Positions 1 through 10,130 of a stretch of DNA of 64,000 nucleotides are shown here, in pieces (positions within the stretch are counted from its first letter, which is position 1; every line of letters starts with the position of its first letter). Made by a program: the position numbers and the translations under genes. This stretch comes from Panorpa germanica (Eukaryota > Arthropoda > Insecta > Mecoptera > Panorpidae): contig OY783209.1 of assembly GCA_963678705.1 (NCBI GenBank), positions 14,632,001 through 14,696,000 of the forward strand. The letters are read 5' to 3'. The notes beneath the pieces are model-generated. The model was not told the origin of the DNA and ran no database searches. It saw only the letters and a program-made list of their open reading frames with translations.

Positions 1-99
1 GGTACATATCTCAAGCGTAACACAGCATTAAACAAGTGCGTTAGTTTGGTTATGCCTTTCCTTGGTAGTTCAATATGAACATATTTAAAAATGCAAAAA

Positions 100-260
100 T
101 CACAAATTGCTTAAATGGGCTTTGAGAAAATTAGGGTGCTCAGTAGGGAACTTTGGAAAGTTTATATTTTGAATTATATAGTAATATAGTAATCTTTTTA
201 ATAAAAGCAAATTCGAAATTTCAAAATTTTATTAAGGGGCGTTTTTTTTACAGTAAATAT
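100..260 (+). repeat. Fragment of the dispersed Helitron-like unit
   Basis: This stretch resembles, in the opposite orientation, the middle of the three tandem units at 43213-45440, and also 28440-28610. Shared landmarks are a GGGAACTTTGG-like block, an AATAAAAG block and an A-rich AAATTTCAAAATTTTATT block. It has no coding potential. The ORF over it is only AT-rich sequence running into the (TA)n tract. Confidence 0.55.
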
Positions 261-343
261 ACAGTATTTATTAAGAAAGTTAAATTTTTGCATATCGCAA
301 ACAGAAATAACTTTGCGACACTAAACGCTAGTGATATTATATT

Positions 344-347
<4 letters not shown>

Positions 348-420
<73 letters not shown>
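348..420. repeat. (TA)n microsatellite
   Basis: About 70 bp of nearly pure TA dinucleotide with one TACA interruption. It directly precedes a short LINE-like fragment, as do the (TA)n tracts at 36391 and 52921. Confidence 0.95.
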
Positions 421-424
<4 letters not shown>

Positions 425-560
425 AGTATATAAGGATATATGCAAGAAAGGGGAGGTTAATGAAGTGAAAGATATAGACGAGTGGATGAACAATTATCTT
501 AAGAAAATGATGGACGAAAGGACACGGGAAGGGAGAAAAGAAGAGATAACATTATGAAGA
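421..560 (+). pseudogene. Unassigned E/K-rich retroelement fragment
   Basis: One + frame of about 45 codons is open and charged (for example KKGEVNEVKDIDEWMN, then MMDERTREGRKEE). The style is like the lysine/glutamate-rich LINE at 50229-52918, and it also begins at a (TA)n tract. I cannot place it in a domain. It could be chance coding-like sequence. Confidence 0.3.
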
Positions 561-589
561 ACACTTAGTTAAGTTCTAAAGGAAGTATT

Positions 590-800
590 AATGATAGTTC
601 GGTTCAAGGTCTATGAAGAATATCAGTATTAGTTCCTTTGTTTCCCTATGCCATACATTGGTTATGCTTCTTACCACTTGTCCTTCTGCTTTGGATTTCT
701 TAGTTTGGAGCTGGTTGTTTGTTTCCATGCAAGCCCTCCTAGCGAGCTACTTATCTTGTCGCCAAAACTTAGCTTTTGTTGAATATTTTTCTTGAATGAT
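590..800 (-). pseudogene. Jockey-type LINE ORF1 fragment
   Basis: The minus strand reads GQVVRSITNVWHRETKE followed by a FFIDLEP-like end. It closely resembles the minus-strand reading at 47065-47150 (GHVVRIITDVWHKEAKD, LPLFVIDLEQ). This is the region just before the zinc knuckles in ORF1 proteins of Jockey-type LINEs. A stop codon lies about 45 codons upstream. Flanking ORF1 and ORF2 are absent, so it is a short relic. Confidence 0.6.
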
Positions 801-926
801 CTAGGTGGCATCATGTTGCTAGCATCAGCTTGTAATTAATGGCCGACCTCTCTTATCCGTTAGTTTGTTATGTTTTATGAATTATTTTGTCATCTATCTT
901 AAGTTATATAATTAATTAAACATATA

Positions 927-1218
927 ATTAAAGTTTGAGTAATTTAGACTTTATTAAAAAAAACAATTTATTTTAGTTTTACTTAAATAATATTTATTTG
1001 AGCTAATAATCACTGCGCGATGCAGCTTATGCCTAGTCTCAAATGGTGAGCCAGCCAATTACTATCTGCGCGATGCAGATTATACATGAACTTGAACTAA
1101 CTAGATTAAGATTAACATATTACTTATATACTATTTTATTATCTATAAAGTGCATGATCAGCAAAGATACTGAAGAGACATTGTTAGTTTGTACTCTTAT
1201 GGAATGTGAGTTATAACA
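927..1218 (-). repeat. 3' LTR of the 927-6193 element
   Basis: 292 bp, a direct repeat of 5901-6193. Read on the minus strand it starts TGTTATAACTCAC and ends in CTTTAAT. It sits directly against a purine-rich tract (AGAGGGGAGG on the minus strand), as expected for a 3' LTR. Confidence 0.85.
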
Positions 1219-1239
1219 CCTCCCCTCTAAGATAAAATC

Positions 1240-2040
1240 TTATGCTTCTAATGTAGCAAAAGATTTTTGCAACTCTTCAATATTTTTGCTATTTATTTCT
1301 TGTGCATTTTCATTTTTTATTATTTTTATTTTTCTAAAATATTTGATTAACTTATATACTACAATAGTAATTATTATAAATAATATAGGTAATAATTTAT
1401 AATTAATTATGTGAACATGGTCTGAGATTCTTCTGTCATCGAAGTCTTCAGGTAGTAGGGCTAGGGTGGTCTGTAGCTTGTCTACGTTGCCTAGGTCCAG
1501 GTGTTTTAGGTTGGTCACGGTAGAGATGTTTAGGTGTTTGTTTTGGATCTCTGGTATTTTTGGCAGGGAAATGGTGTTCCAAGCTTCGACTTTCTCTTCT
1601 ATATCTATATGTACTGAAGAGTATTATCTGAAACAGAAAATTGACAATCTCGTGCAAGGTGTATTATATATGTTCCTTGTAGACGTATGTCACGCTGGCT
1701 GCTGCATGTTAAGGTGCCACTGGTTTCGTCATTTGTGATTAACATCCAGGTGTTGAATTCGACGTTCTGGATCTTGATGCCGGTTAGAGGAATCACTAAG
1801 GGTTGACATTTGCTGGTTTGCTGGTTTTGAATTAGTTCTATCTCACAGGTGGTTTCTTTGTTGTTGATTGGTTCGCTAAGCTTGCATAGGAATTGATTGT
1901 TATATATTTCTTTGCAGGGTGCATTAAAATCTATACATGTTTATACTCATTCACAATGGTGTATTGGGTTCTGGGAATAATCATTTGGAATTTATTGTTA
2001 TAGGGTATGGGGATTGGATATAGTTTATAATACGTAAATA
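1240..2040 (-). pseudogene. Envelope (F-type, errantiviral) remnant
   Basis: Downstream of integrase and just before the 3' LTR, the minus strand encodes the C-terminal part of an envelope-like protein in at least three frames. One block (about 1920-1605) has several spaced cysteines. A second block (1518-1240) contains a hydrophobic membrane anchor (YKLLPILFIIITIVVYKLI) followed by a short lysine-rich tail. Position, cysteines and anchor fit the Env of insect errantiviruses, which is related to baculovirus F proteins. Frameshifts between blocks and the lack of an N-terminal half mean it cannot make a functional protein. Confidence 0.65.
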
Positions 2041-2049
2041 TATTAGGGT

Positions 2050-2430
2050 TTACTAGTGGTATACTTATTACAAAAACGATTAGGTTTTTATTTGGTGTGA
2101 GAAATACGTTATTAGTTTATAGGCAATTTCTGAGGATGACCTATTGGTGATTTTGTATGCCTGTGTGTATTTTGAAAATACATCTATTATAGTATTGTCT
2201 ATACCAAACGTATCTATATGTAATTTCTCAAATGGTTTCTCAGGTGTTTCGGTGTTATTTAGCGGTGCTCTAATTGGTTTTCTGTTATATTTGCACTGTT
2301 TGCATGTGCTGCAGTTATTGATGAAATTTTCAACATCTTTTCGTAGAATAGACCACGTATATCTTTCGCAAATTAATTTGTATGTGGCGTCTATTACTTC
2401 ATTTCTTGCTGATTCTGATTATTACTCTGG
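2050..2430 (-). pseudogene. Ty3/gypsy integrase remnant
   Basis: The minus-strand frame through this region contains the end of the HHCC zinc-binding module (NNCSTCKQCKYNRKP), then TETPEKPFEKLHIDTFG with the first catalytic Asp, and IIDVFSKYTQAY. Between the last two blocks about ten residues normally present are missing, so the core is deleted as well as truncated downstream. It belongs to the pol gene of the surrounding LTR element. Confidence 0.75.
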
Positions 2431-2439
2431 TGGTTCTTT

Positions 2440-3820
2440 TACTTAAAAAAAAAGGTACTATGTTTTTATTCCGTATGTATACTGTGTCTTCTTGTGCTAC
2501 CTTTGGATTTTTAACAGTAGCTTTAATCATGATAATAAATTGTACTGTCTGTATTTATTTCCTAAACTTTATGCACATAACATTGCTATTTTATTTTTGT
2601 GTTTTTCAATGTGTTAGTCTATGGGTTATCATAGTAGCTAAATTAGAAATGCTGACTTAGTTTGTTAATGTAGCATTATCTTTTGTACTAGAGTATGGGG
2701 TTTCATTACATCTTATAACACATCTCATGAGTGACTTGGCAGGGTCATGTTTATGTTTTATGATACGGTGCACTCTGGTTTTGTGGAATGCGCTTATATT
2801 ATGATCTCACAGTTGTTTTTATGTTATTTAGCGGCGTTCAAATTATACAATCATGTGTCGTAATTGATAATGAGAGTTTCCACGTATTTTATTAGATTAC
2901 ACGAGTATATCTTTCGTAAATTACCTTGTGCGTTGCGTTTCTTTCTTGATGTCTGATATATTTATATCATTTTTTATTTTATGCTCATTTTTATATTTGC
3001 CGATGGTGTTTATCTTTTAAATTATTGTACATTTAACACGTGTTATCATTACAATGCGTTTAATGAGTTTTATTTTTAAATGTAGTTTTTGTTAATGTAG
3101 ATATTAATAGGTCATGTTTCTTTATTTTAATTTAAATAATTTGGTCTTTTCATTAATTTTAATAATTTTAACTGCGTTGGTGTTTGTATCGAAATAGTTA
3201 CTTTATTATTATTTGATGTCGCTTAATTTGTATGTTTCTATGTTTGTTGTATTGTTTATAGGTTTTACTGCTGGTTATAACCGGTGTTTAAGCGATTTTC
3301 TGCATTAAGGTGGTTGTCTCTGATTCTCAATTCGTTTCATCATTCTCTTTTTCTTTTTGTCTGTTTTGTTTTGAAAAAGTATTGTTTATCGTAATATTTG
3401 TAGTAATTTATTTAAATGGTTGTTCTGTATAATTATTTTAATAGTTCATACAATTTTCATTATTAAGGTGGTTGTCCGTTTTAGGGTTTCATTTTTTTTA
3501 GTTTTTAAATTTCGGGGTTAAATATATTATATAGTCAAGTTGGTTTGGTTGCTTGCGGTTGCGTATTTGAATTGTTAAGGTTCGGGTAGAAATTTTAATT
3601 TTTTCGGGAAGTATTGAAGACTTTTTAAAGTTAATCTTATCAGGAAGTTCTTTAAAATAAAGTCAATATATGTTTTATTATTTTTATTCGTCATGATATT
3701 CGTCAAATATTTATCTATCCAGTTATTATTTTTATTTCGTTTGGTTCCATATAGTTGCTTTAGTTGTGCCGAATTTCTAATCTTCTGTCCACGAATTATT
3801 TCTTTTCTGTGATCATTTAT
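2440..3820. other. AT-rich internal stretch, no readable gene
   Basis: This part of the LTR element should hold protease, reverse transcriptase and RNase H. No frame on either strand gives their motifs (no DTG, no YxDD). Only a short homologous extension of the Q/K ORF is recognisable near 3780-3820, by comparison with 33240-33260. Confidence 0.5.
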
Positions 3821-4597
3821 CTACAATGTGTGTGCCTTGCTTTCTGAATCTTCTTGTTCTTCTGGTATGCATTTACCTTTGTTTCTTTTTTTCTTTTCAA
3901 TTTTTTCTTTTATTTTAAAATTTTGATTTTTATTATTTCCTGCTTTTCCTTGCTTTATATTGTGTAATTTTTTTACTTCAGAATATTGCATATTTTGTTT
4001 TTCTGGTTTTTCTTGGTTGATGTTTTGTTGCTTCACTATTTCAAGTTCTTGTATAGTTGGCTTTTCTGCTACTTGTCTGATTTTTTGTTGATTTTGTACT
4101 TTAAAATCTAGAAAGTTTGGATTTTTTGATTGTTGCTTAACATTTTGTTGATTTTGTATTTCGAAATGTTGTGAATTTTGATTCTCTGATTCTTGTTTCA
4201 TATTTTGCTGATTTTCTGTGTTTTGTTTGACGCTTACTTTTCTTTGCTTCATTTTTACTTTAACAATTGTCTTTTTCTTTACTTCTGTTTTGGTAAACTC
4301 TTCAAGTTCTATTTCCTTTTCATCTCTATTCAGAACTTCTTCTGAATTATTCTGGCTTTGTGTTTTAATATTTGTGGGCACATTGTTTGCCATTTCCTTT
4401 TGTAATTTAATATCGTTTTTATTTTCATTTATTTCTGTGTCCCGTTTTTCTTCTGAATTTTGTTTTTGTATTTTGATTTCTGTACTCTCGTTGTTTATGA
4501 TTACTTCTTGTAGTTCCGTCTGTACATTGTCTATTTCTTTATTCTCAATGGTTTGTTCGATTATTGTTTTACACGGTTTTTGTGTTGACGGCTCTGT
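3821..4597 (-). CDS. Q/K/E-rich low-complexity ORF of the LTR element
   Basis: An open frame of about 259 codons follows gag in the same frame, separated only by one TAA (4598-4600). The first Met gives a 190-residue protein. It is very rich in Q, K, N and E, with a loose repeat of about 20 residues built on QNQQ(N/K)(V/I)(K/R)Q, and a basic tail (KKKRNKGK). Predicted character is disordered or coiled-coil, with no membrane segment and no catalytic motif. A clear homologue sits in the second gypsy element at 32896-33811, where it runs into an integrase C-terminus. Function unknown. It may be a low-complexity spacer of the polyprotein rather than a separate gene. Confidence 0.55.
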   Translation of the reverse strand, partial: TEPSTQKPCKTIIEQTIENKEIDNVQTELQEVIINNESTEIKIQKQNSEEKRDTEINENKNDIKLQKEMANNVPTNIKTQSQNNSEEVLNRDEKEIELEEFTKTEVKKKTIVKVKMKQRKVSVKQNTENQQNMKQESENQNSQHFEIQNQQNVKQQSKNPNFLDFKVQNQQKIRQVAEKPTIQELEIVKQQNINQEKPEKQNMQYSEVKKLHNIKQGKAGNNKNQNFKIKEKIEKKKRNKGKCIPEEQEDSESKAHTL

Positions 4598-5227
4598 TTA
4601 AAAATCTTGTGTGTTCTTTAGTTGTTGTTGGTGAGGGTGGTTATATTCCTCGTTAGTATGGATTTCGTGGTTCGTCATATCTTCTATTATTAATTCTAGA
4701 AGCTCATCCATTGTGTTAGGATTTTGGCGTCTTAATTTACATCCAAGGGGATCGTTTAGCTCCTCAATGAAATCTCTCACCATCAGGGAATCGTGATGTT
4801 TTGCCAGTGGTCTCATATTTAAAGATGTTTTATTGTGAAGTGTGTTCAAAACATTAAAGTTGTTAAGTGATTCTAAACATCTAAAGTAATAAGTAATAAC
4901 TTTCTCATTAGGCTTTCGTTTAAGTGTTGTTGTATGCGGAATATGGCTGCGGTTTTTAGTATAACTATTTATTAAAATAGTTTTTAATTTCTCCCATGTA
5001 TTAATATGTTTATTCTTTATTAAACTTGCTGCGTCTCCAATAATCTTGCTTTTTATAGCTGAGAGCAATAGACCGTTATTCCTAATAGCTTCTTTTTTAT
5101 CTTCATTTTTACCGGGGAATATGGTAAAATTATCTATGATCACTTCGCAATCTTCTATAAAATTCGTCAGCGAATTGTTTCCATTATATTCCTTTACATA
5201 ATTTAGATAAATATGGAATGTCTCCAT
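4598..5227 (-). CDS. gag: Gag-like protein of the LTR element
   Basis: 209 residues starting METFHIYLNYVKEYNG. It aligns by eye with the Gag of the 32640-35657 element: an I..(K/R)(L/I)(T/I)G(K/D)AASLI block, then (S/T)W..(I/L)K..L, then a block ending F(I/K)..(L/V)..P(L/F)G. Gag is the structural protein that packages the RNA in cytoplasmic particles. The ORF ends NTQDF at a TAA that is followed in the same frame by the Q/K-rich ORF, so the stop could be a mutation or a read-through site. There is no zinc knuckle, which is usual for this group. The protease that should follow is missing. Confidence 0.75.
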   Translation of the reverse strand: METFHIYLNYVKEYNGNNSLTNFIEDCEVIIDNFTIFPGKNEDKKEAIRNNGLLLSAIKSKIIGDAASLIKNKHINTWEKLKTILINSYTKNRSHIPHTTTLKRKPNEKVITYYFRCLESLNNFNVLNTLHNKTSLNMRPLAKHHDSLMVRDFIEELNDPLGCKLRRQNPNTMDELLELIIEDMTNHEIHTNEEYNHPHQQQLKNTQDF

Positions 5228-5399
5228 TTTGATTTATAGTGTAACTTTTATTTAAGAAAAGTTATTTTGAAAACATTTTATTTTTAAAAATTATTATTAT
5301 TATATAGTTAATTTGCAAGTATTTTATTATATTACATTATAGTATTTATTACGTTATGTAATTAATATTTTATTTTAATATTACTTTTAGTGTTATTAT

Positions 5400-5590
5400 A
5401 ATTTTCGTTAGGCCTATATAAGCGATTTATATTCCTTTTTAGAAAATTATTATTTAATTATTGTGTATTACGTTGCGTAATTTATATTTTATTTTAATAT
5501 TTGGTAGGCCTGTATAAGCGATTTATACTCCTTTTTAAATTTAATATCTGTTTTAGGCCTGTATAAGCGATTTATACTCCTTTTTAAACA
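5400..5590 (-). repeat. Short tandem repeats in the LTR element leader
   Basis: A motif of about 30 bp around AGGCCTRTATAAGCGATTTA followed by T-rich sequence occurs three times (near 5411, 5511, 5556). The neighbouring TTACGTTRYGTAAT motif occurs twice (near 5350, 5469). They lie between the primer site and gag, in the untranslated leader. Confidence 0.7.
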
Positions 5591-5882
5591 GAAAATATTA
5601 TTGTAAAAATAATAATAATTTTGTTTTTGGGAAGTGTGAATATAGAAAGGAAATATGAATGAGTACTCACATTACGATTATCACCGCGATGCCTTGCGAG
5701 ATCTTCATGTCCATATGCTGCTGCTAGTGGGTCGATGAGTCTCGGAGCACTTCAACTTCTGTTTCTTTTTCACTCCACTATTTATTAAGTTTACTTTATT
5801 CTTTAACTTTATTTTTGTAGGTTTCGAAATATTAAGTTAACCATAAAAATGGAAAAATTTACATCGATTGTAATTCCTTAAT

Positions 5883-5900
5883 ATCCTACCGACTGCGCCA
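5883..5900 (-). other. Primer-binding site, tRNA-Ser type
   Basis: The minus strand reads TGGCGCAGTCGGTAGGAT immediately inside the 5' LTR. It is complementary to the CCA end of an insect tRNA-Ser as I recall it, and is the site used by 17.6/297-like elements. Confidence 0.75.
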
Positions 5901-6193
5901 ATTAAAGTTTGAGTAATTTAGACTTTAATAAAAAAAAACAATTTATTTTAGTTTTACTTAAATAATATTTATTTGAGCTAATAATCACTGCGCGATGCAG
6001 CTTATGCCTAGTCTCAAATGGTGAGCCAGCCAATTACTATCTGCGCGATGCAGATTATACATGAACTTGAACTAACTAGATTAAGATTAACATATTACTT
6101 ATATACTATTTTATTATCTATAAAGTGAATGATCAGCAAAAATACTGAAGAGGCATTGTTAGTTTGTACTCTTATGGAATGTGAGTTATAACA
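5901..6193 (-). repeat. 5' LTR of the 927-6193 element
   Basis: 293 bp, nearly identical to 927-1218. Differences include one extra A in the poly-A run and substitutions near 6127, 6140 and 6152. It contains a duplicated CTGCGCGATGCAG-like motif. Confidence 0.85.
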
Positions 6194-8526
6194 TAAATAA
6201 TATTTATTGAGTTATTATTTGCGAATATGCCTTGATAGCTGTCGTTTCTGAATACGTCCTTATTATTTGCCTTTGTCATTAACAGCCGTATAAGACCCCG
6301 AACACACTACGATTTAAAACGCGTCGATTTAAATCGCGTTGATTTGTAACACATGGAATCATATGAGCATGCACACACCACAATTTTTTAATCTCAGCGA
6401 CTTTTCTCGCAACTACAGATTTCTTGCGGCACATAGCGATTTTTCTTTATCGCGGTACATCTCTTTGTATACAGAACACAGTATTGTTGATATTATGTTT
6501 TGACGGTGCATTTCTTGGAATATGTATTATTTGTTATTGTTATAATACAAGATATCGAAATACAACAGCATAGATATAGATTTAGTACTACATATAAATT
6601 GAGTAGTATATAATAGTCCAAGATCCCTGGACCGGCAGACATCACTCATTTTCTGATGAACAAAATGAGTAAGATTGAGTAGTGTTAATATTTACAATGA
6701 TCGTATGTATATCTCCTAATTTGACCAGGCGGCTATTTTCCAGGTATCAAGTAATCAAGGTATATGTCTCACTCACTCTCATGCGCACGGATAGTGCCCT
6801 CTTGCTCCTACTCATAACGTAATTAAAATTGGGTCTAGGGGATGTTTCGCCCCTTGGATCAATCTGTCCTCTTCTAAACCGTTTTAAAACAGTTGTAACA
6901 TTGCTATTATACAGTTTAAAAGCAATCTTAGCAGTCGTTATTGTTACTATTGATTTAAATAAAAAATGTAGCAATAGAAAATAAACATTTGCAATCATGT
7001 ATTAGCACTTTCATAGTATCATACATAAAGATAAACTTCTATACAAAAAGCAATTATATTAACGAATACGCAAATATTAGAATAAGTAACTTCTCATCTT
7101 TATTTTTATAAAATAAGTAACATGTTTATATATGTACACTATAAATAACTATATCTTAAATTCAAAATAATAAAAAAGTATAAAAGATTCGGAAGCTGAT
7201 ATAAAAACTCAAAAAAGAAATTTCTCATCTTTTTTTTTTAATAATATTTAACATTTTATAACACTGACAACACTATTTTTAATTTTGTATTTTTAGTTTT
7301 TCTATTTCTTTTTTACAAAAACCAGTTACTATTTTCAAAATGTGCAGATGTGTAACTTCATATAATTTAAATATTTTTTTTCATACTTTCAATTTACCAA
7401 TTTTTTCCAAATTATCAAAAATAATATTTCTACAATAACAGAACGATCGCCAGACTTTGGAAAATAATGAAAAATGACATTTAAATATTTACTACTTTTA
7501 CTTGTCAGTCTCTTACTACACAATAGACTCCCTTTTTCGGTTTTGGACATGCTGGAAATATTCCAACTTCCATTTTGTAACCTTTATCTATTAATAACTA
7601 ATTAAATATCAATGTAAACACCATACACTAACTCGGCGGTTGCACCTTTTATTATTTTATTTTTTTACTGCTAGATATCATGACTCAATTGGTCAGTTCG
7701 CTAATGGCGACTATTTAGAACCTACGATCCTGTTTGGCGGTGATTCTGATGAATGATTATTTGAATATGATTAGTTGAAAAAATCAACCTGGAAAAAAAT
7801 AGGTTAAAGAAATTCTCTTGTTTTAATTTGTATGGCAGGTTTTTGGCTCCCCCGTATGGATACCCAGTAAACAATTTGGTAAAGTGCCCTATTTAGTGAC
7901 GTTCGAGTCACTCGTACAATTCATTTCTAACGCTTTACAAGTTCTCTACCTGTCACAGATTTTGTGTTAGTTGTTAGAATTTTTTCATAATAATATTCTT
8001 TCTTTTTCCAACATCATTCATTAAGTAGCAGTTGTTTCTTTCGTACTAGGATATATATTTGTTTAGTTCATTTTCATTCCAAAGTGAGAGAGAAATGAGA
8101 TGCGGTTAGACAAGTAAAATATATTTTTCACCGTTACACTTGTATACTTGTATAGTATTTCGTTCAGTACAGTATGTTTAAAGTATATGCTATCCTTTTT
8201 CAACAAATATTTCTTTAATGGTAATAGGCACACGCTGTCTCCCTCAATCTCCGAATATAATGTGTTTAAACGAATACGAGTATTTAAACTGCAAGCAGCG
8301 ATGCTAAGACAGAGGATTTAAACCTAACGCAGACCTGCCGATCGTGGATTTTTGAATCACCAAAACAATGTAAAAAACTAATATAACGAGTATTGTTGAA
8401 GATGAATAATATTCATTAAAAAAATCACGATCCGTACTAAAGATTACATCTATTTATTTCTTCATTTAAATATTTATATTTTGCAGACTCTAAAAAGTAG
8501 AATTCCATTAAGTTTTATACCCCTGC
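6194..8526. other. Non-coding sequence, nothing recognised
   Basis: AT-rich host DNA. I see no exon with conserved protein content and no transposon termini. Short ORFs here (for example 6747-6998 on the minus strand) look random. Earlier exons of the host gene could lie here or upstream, but I could not identify one. Confidence 0.4.
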
Positions 8527-9495
8527 TGTTCAATACAGAACATAAAAACTAAAAATATAATTTCTGAAATAGACAACACAAGATAGCCGAGAGCGTTCAT
8601 GCTTGACTCTGATGTACAATCTGATGTAAATGTACAATTCTACAGAGTATGACGGCTGTGTTCCCGGGTTCGATCCCCGGGCCAGAAATATATTTTCTGG
8701 GTTTGGTAAAATAAGGTTGTGAGCGTTCGTACAGACTCTGATGTACATGTACAATCTACAGAATAAGTACAATCTACAGTGTTCAATACAGACTCTGATG
8801 TACAATCTGATGTATATGTACAATTCTACAGAGTATGATGCTAGAAGGCGCAACTTATGTTTAATACAGAACATAAAAACTAAAAATATAATTTCTGAAA
8901 TAGACAAAACAAGATAGCCGAGAGCGTTCATGCTTGACTCTGATGTACAATCTGATGTAAATGTACAATTCTACAGAGTATGACGGCTGTGTTCCCGGGT
9001 TCGATCCCCGGGCCAGAAATATATAAACAACACAGATAGCCGAGAGCGTTGATGCTTGCGTCTGACTGTGTCAGACGGCTGTGTTCCCGGGTTCGATCCC
9101 CGGGCCAGAAATATATTTTCTGGGTCTGGTAAATATTTTTAGTTTTTATGTTCTGTATTGAACATAAGTTGCGCCTTCTAGCATCATACTCTGTAGAATT
9201 GTACATATACATCAGATTGTACATCAGAGTCTGTATTGAACACTGTAGATTGTACTTATTCTGTAGATTGTACATGTACATCAGAGTCTGTACGAACGCT
9301 CACAACCTTATTTTACCAAACCCAGAAAATATATTTCTGGCCCGGGGATCGAACCCGGGAACACAGCCGTCATACTCTGTAGAATTGTACATTTACATCA
9401 GATTGTACATCAGAGTCAAGCATGAACGCTCTCGGCTATCTTGTGTTGTCTATTTCAGAAATTATATTTTTAGTTTTTATGTTCTGTATTGAACA
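8527..9495. repeat. Large palindrome (363-bp inverted arms) of SINE-derived sequence
   Basis: The left arm 8527-8889 is repeated in inverted orientation at 9133-9495, almost base for base. The spacer (8890-9132) holds a partial direct copy of the left arm and a compact tRNA-like unit. The arms begin TGTTCAATACAGAACATAAAA. They contain repeated TGTACAATCTGATGTA-type blocks and a GGTTCGATCCCCGGGCC segment. Matching ORFs on both strands are mirror images of the arms, not genes. The block may be a foldback element or a head-to-head SINE duplication. Confidence 0.85.
9034..9109 (+). repeat. tRNA-derived SINE head (Pol III A and B boxes)
   Basis: A 76-bp unit with an A-box-like TAGCCGAGAGCG (9037-9048), a perfect 7-bp stem GTCTGAC/GTCAGAC with a 3-nt loop in the anticodon-arm position, and a T-arm/B box GGTTCGATCCC (9090-9100) inside CCCGGG/CCCGGG. 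The ends do not form an acceptor stem, so it is a tRNA-derived SINE rather than a working tRNA. Other B-box copies are near 8668 and 8998 (+) and 9340 (-). In those, the middle arm is replaced by a longer palindromic insert. Confidence 0.65.
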
Positions 9496-9967
9496 CCTGC
9501 CATCCCTGCTAGTGTCAAGTTTATAACTCCGGTCATAAATCATAAACCGACTCCGCTTTTAATTCAGCAGTGAACCGTCGTTGTGATCTCTGTAGGTCAC
9601 AAAAAGGGCCTTTCCTATGAACGACTAAATAGAAAACGAACACGTTGCTGACAAAAAAACTCATGATATGTAATAGAAATTAAGTAGAATTTACTCCAAA
9701 ATGTTTACTGGGATATGGCCTTTTCTTATGGTCGGTGGAAAATGCAAAATCTTTGTATAAAAAATGGATTCAGATCACTCATTTTTCACATAAGGTTGAT
9801 TAATTGACTTGCCGATTTTATTAATATTATAATAGTTTTATTTATATTGTTTATTCTATTTATTAATATCAATTTATTAATATTATAAGAAATGGTCGTT
9901 ATTTTTGTCATTGTTAGTCTAAACTTTATATTAATTTATTTATTACGATTATTTTGTTTTTCAACAG
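9496..9967. other. Intron sequence upstream of the first visible exon
   Basis: No features recognised other than the acceptor (TTTTTCAACAG ending at 9967) of the following exon. Confidence 0.5.
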
Positions 9968-10130
9968 TACTTCGGCCGCTTAGAACTTCTTCCTTCAAGA
10001 TCAGAAATTATTCAGGACATATTTGCAGGAAGACCGGTGAAATATAAGGTTCGGTTTCCTTTACCTAAACCAATTCCTAAACTCACAGGCATCATAGTGA
10101 ATAATCAACGGATATGCAGTGGCCCTCCAG
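9968..10130 (+). CDS. Serine protease gd-like, exon encoding the end of the GD N-terminal domain
   Basis: A 163-bp exon between a good acceptor (TTTTTCAACAG) and donor (CCAG|GTATTT). It is open in one frame, starting YFGRLELLPSRSEIIQDIFA and running through VRFPLPKPIPKL to NNQRICSGPP. This resembles the N-terminal GD domain of insect 'gastrulation defective' serine proteases, secreted proteases related to the Drosophila dorsoventral cascade. It ends with one base of a split codon (G), and the exon at 48189 supplies CC, making an Ala codon. It has no start Met, so earlier exons encoding the signal peptide and the first part of the domain lie upstream. Family assignment is from memory of the domain; the exon structure is seen directly. 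Confidence 0.75.

Larger units (their letters stand above)
927..6193 (-). mobile_element. Errantivirus-like Ty3/gypsy LTR retrotransposon, defective
   Basis: Two direct repeats (927-1218 and 5901-6193) differ by only a few substitutions and one 1-bp indel. Read on the minus strand, the order is 5' LTR, tRNA-Ser-type primer site (5883-5900), leader with short tandem repeats, gag (5227-4598), Q/K-rich ORF (4597-3821), a 1.4 kb stretch without a readable frame, integrase remnant (about 2430-2050), envelope remnant (about 2040-1240), polypurine tract AGAGGGGAGG, and 3' LTR. Protease and reverse transcriptase are not detectable. I could not define a clean target-site duplication. The envelope relic and gag type point to the 17.6/297/gypsy group. 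Confidence 0.85.

Noticed and set aside
153..422. An 89-codon ORF ending in a YIYI run
   Set aside because: It runs into the (TA)n tract; the upstream part is a non-coding repeat fragment.
6747..6998. An 83-codon minus-strand ORF
   Set aside because: No recognisable domain and no support from neighbouring exons.
9034..9109. A functional tRNA gene
   Set aside because: A and B boxes and a T-arm are present, but there is no acceptor stem pairing and no normal anticodon loop. It occurs in several expanded copies, so it is a SINE.
8530..9492. Matching ORFs of 114-133 codons on both strands
   Set aside because: They are mirror readings of the palindrome arms and include the tRNA-like T-arm (RGSNPGTQPS), so they are not genes.
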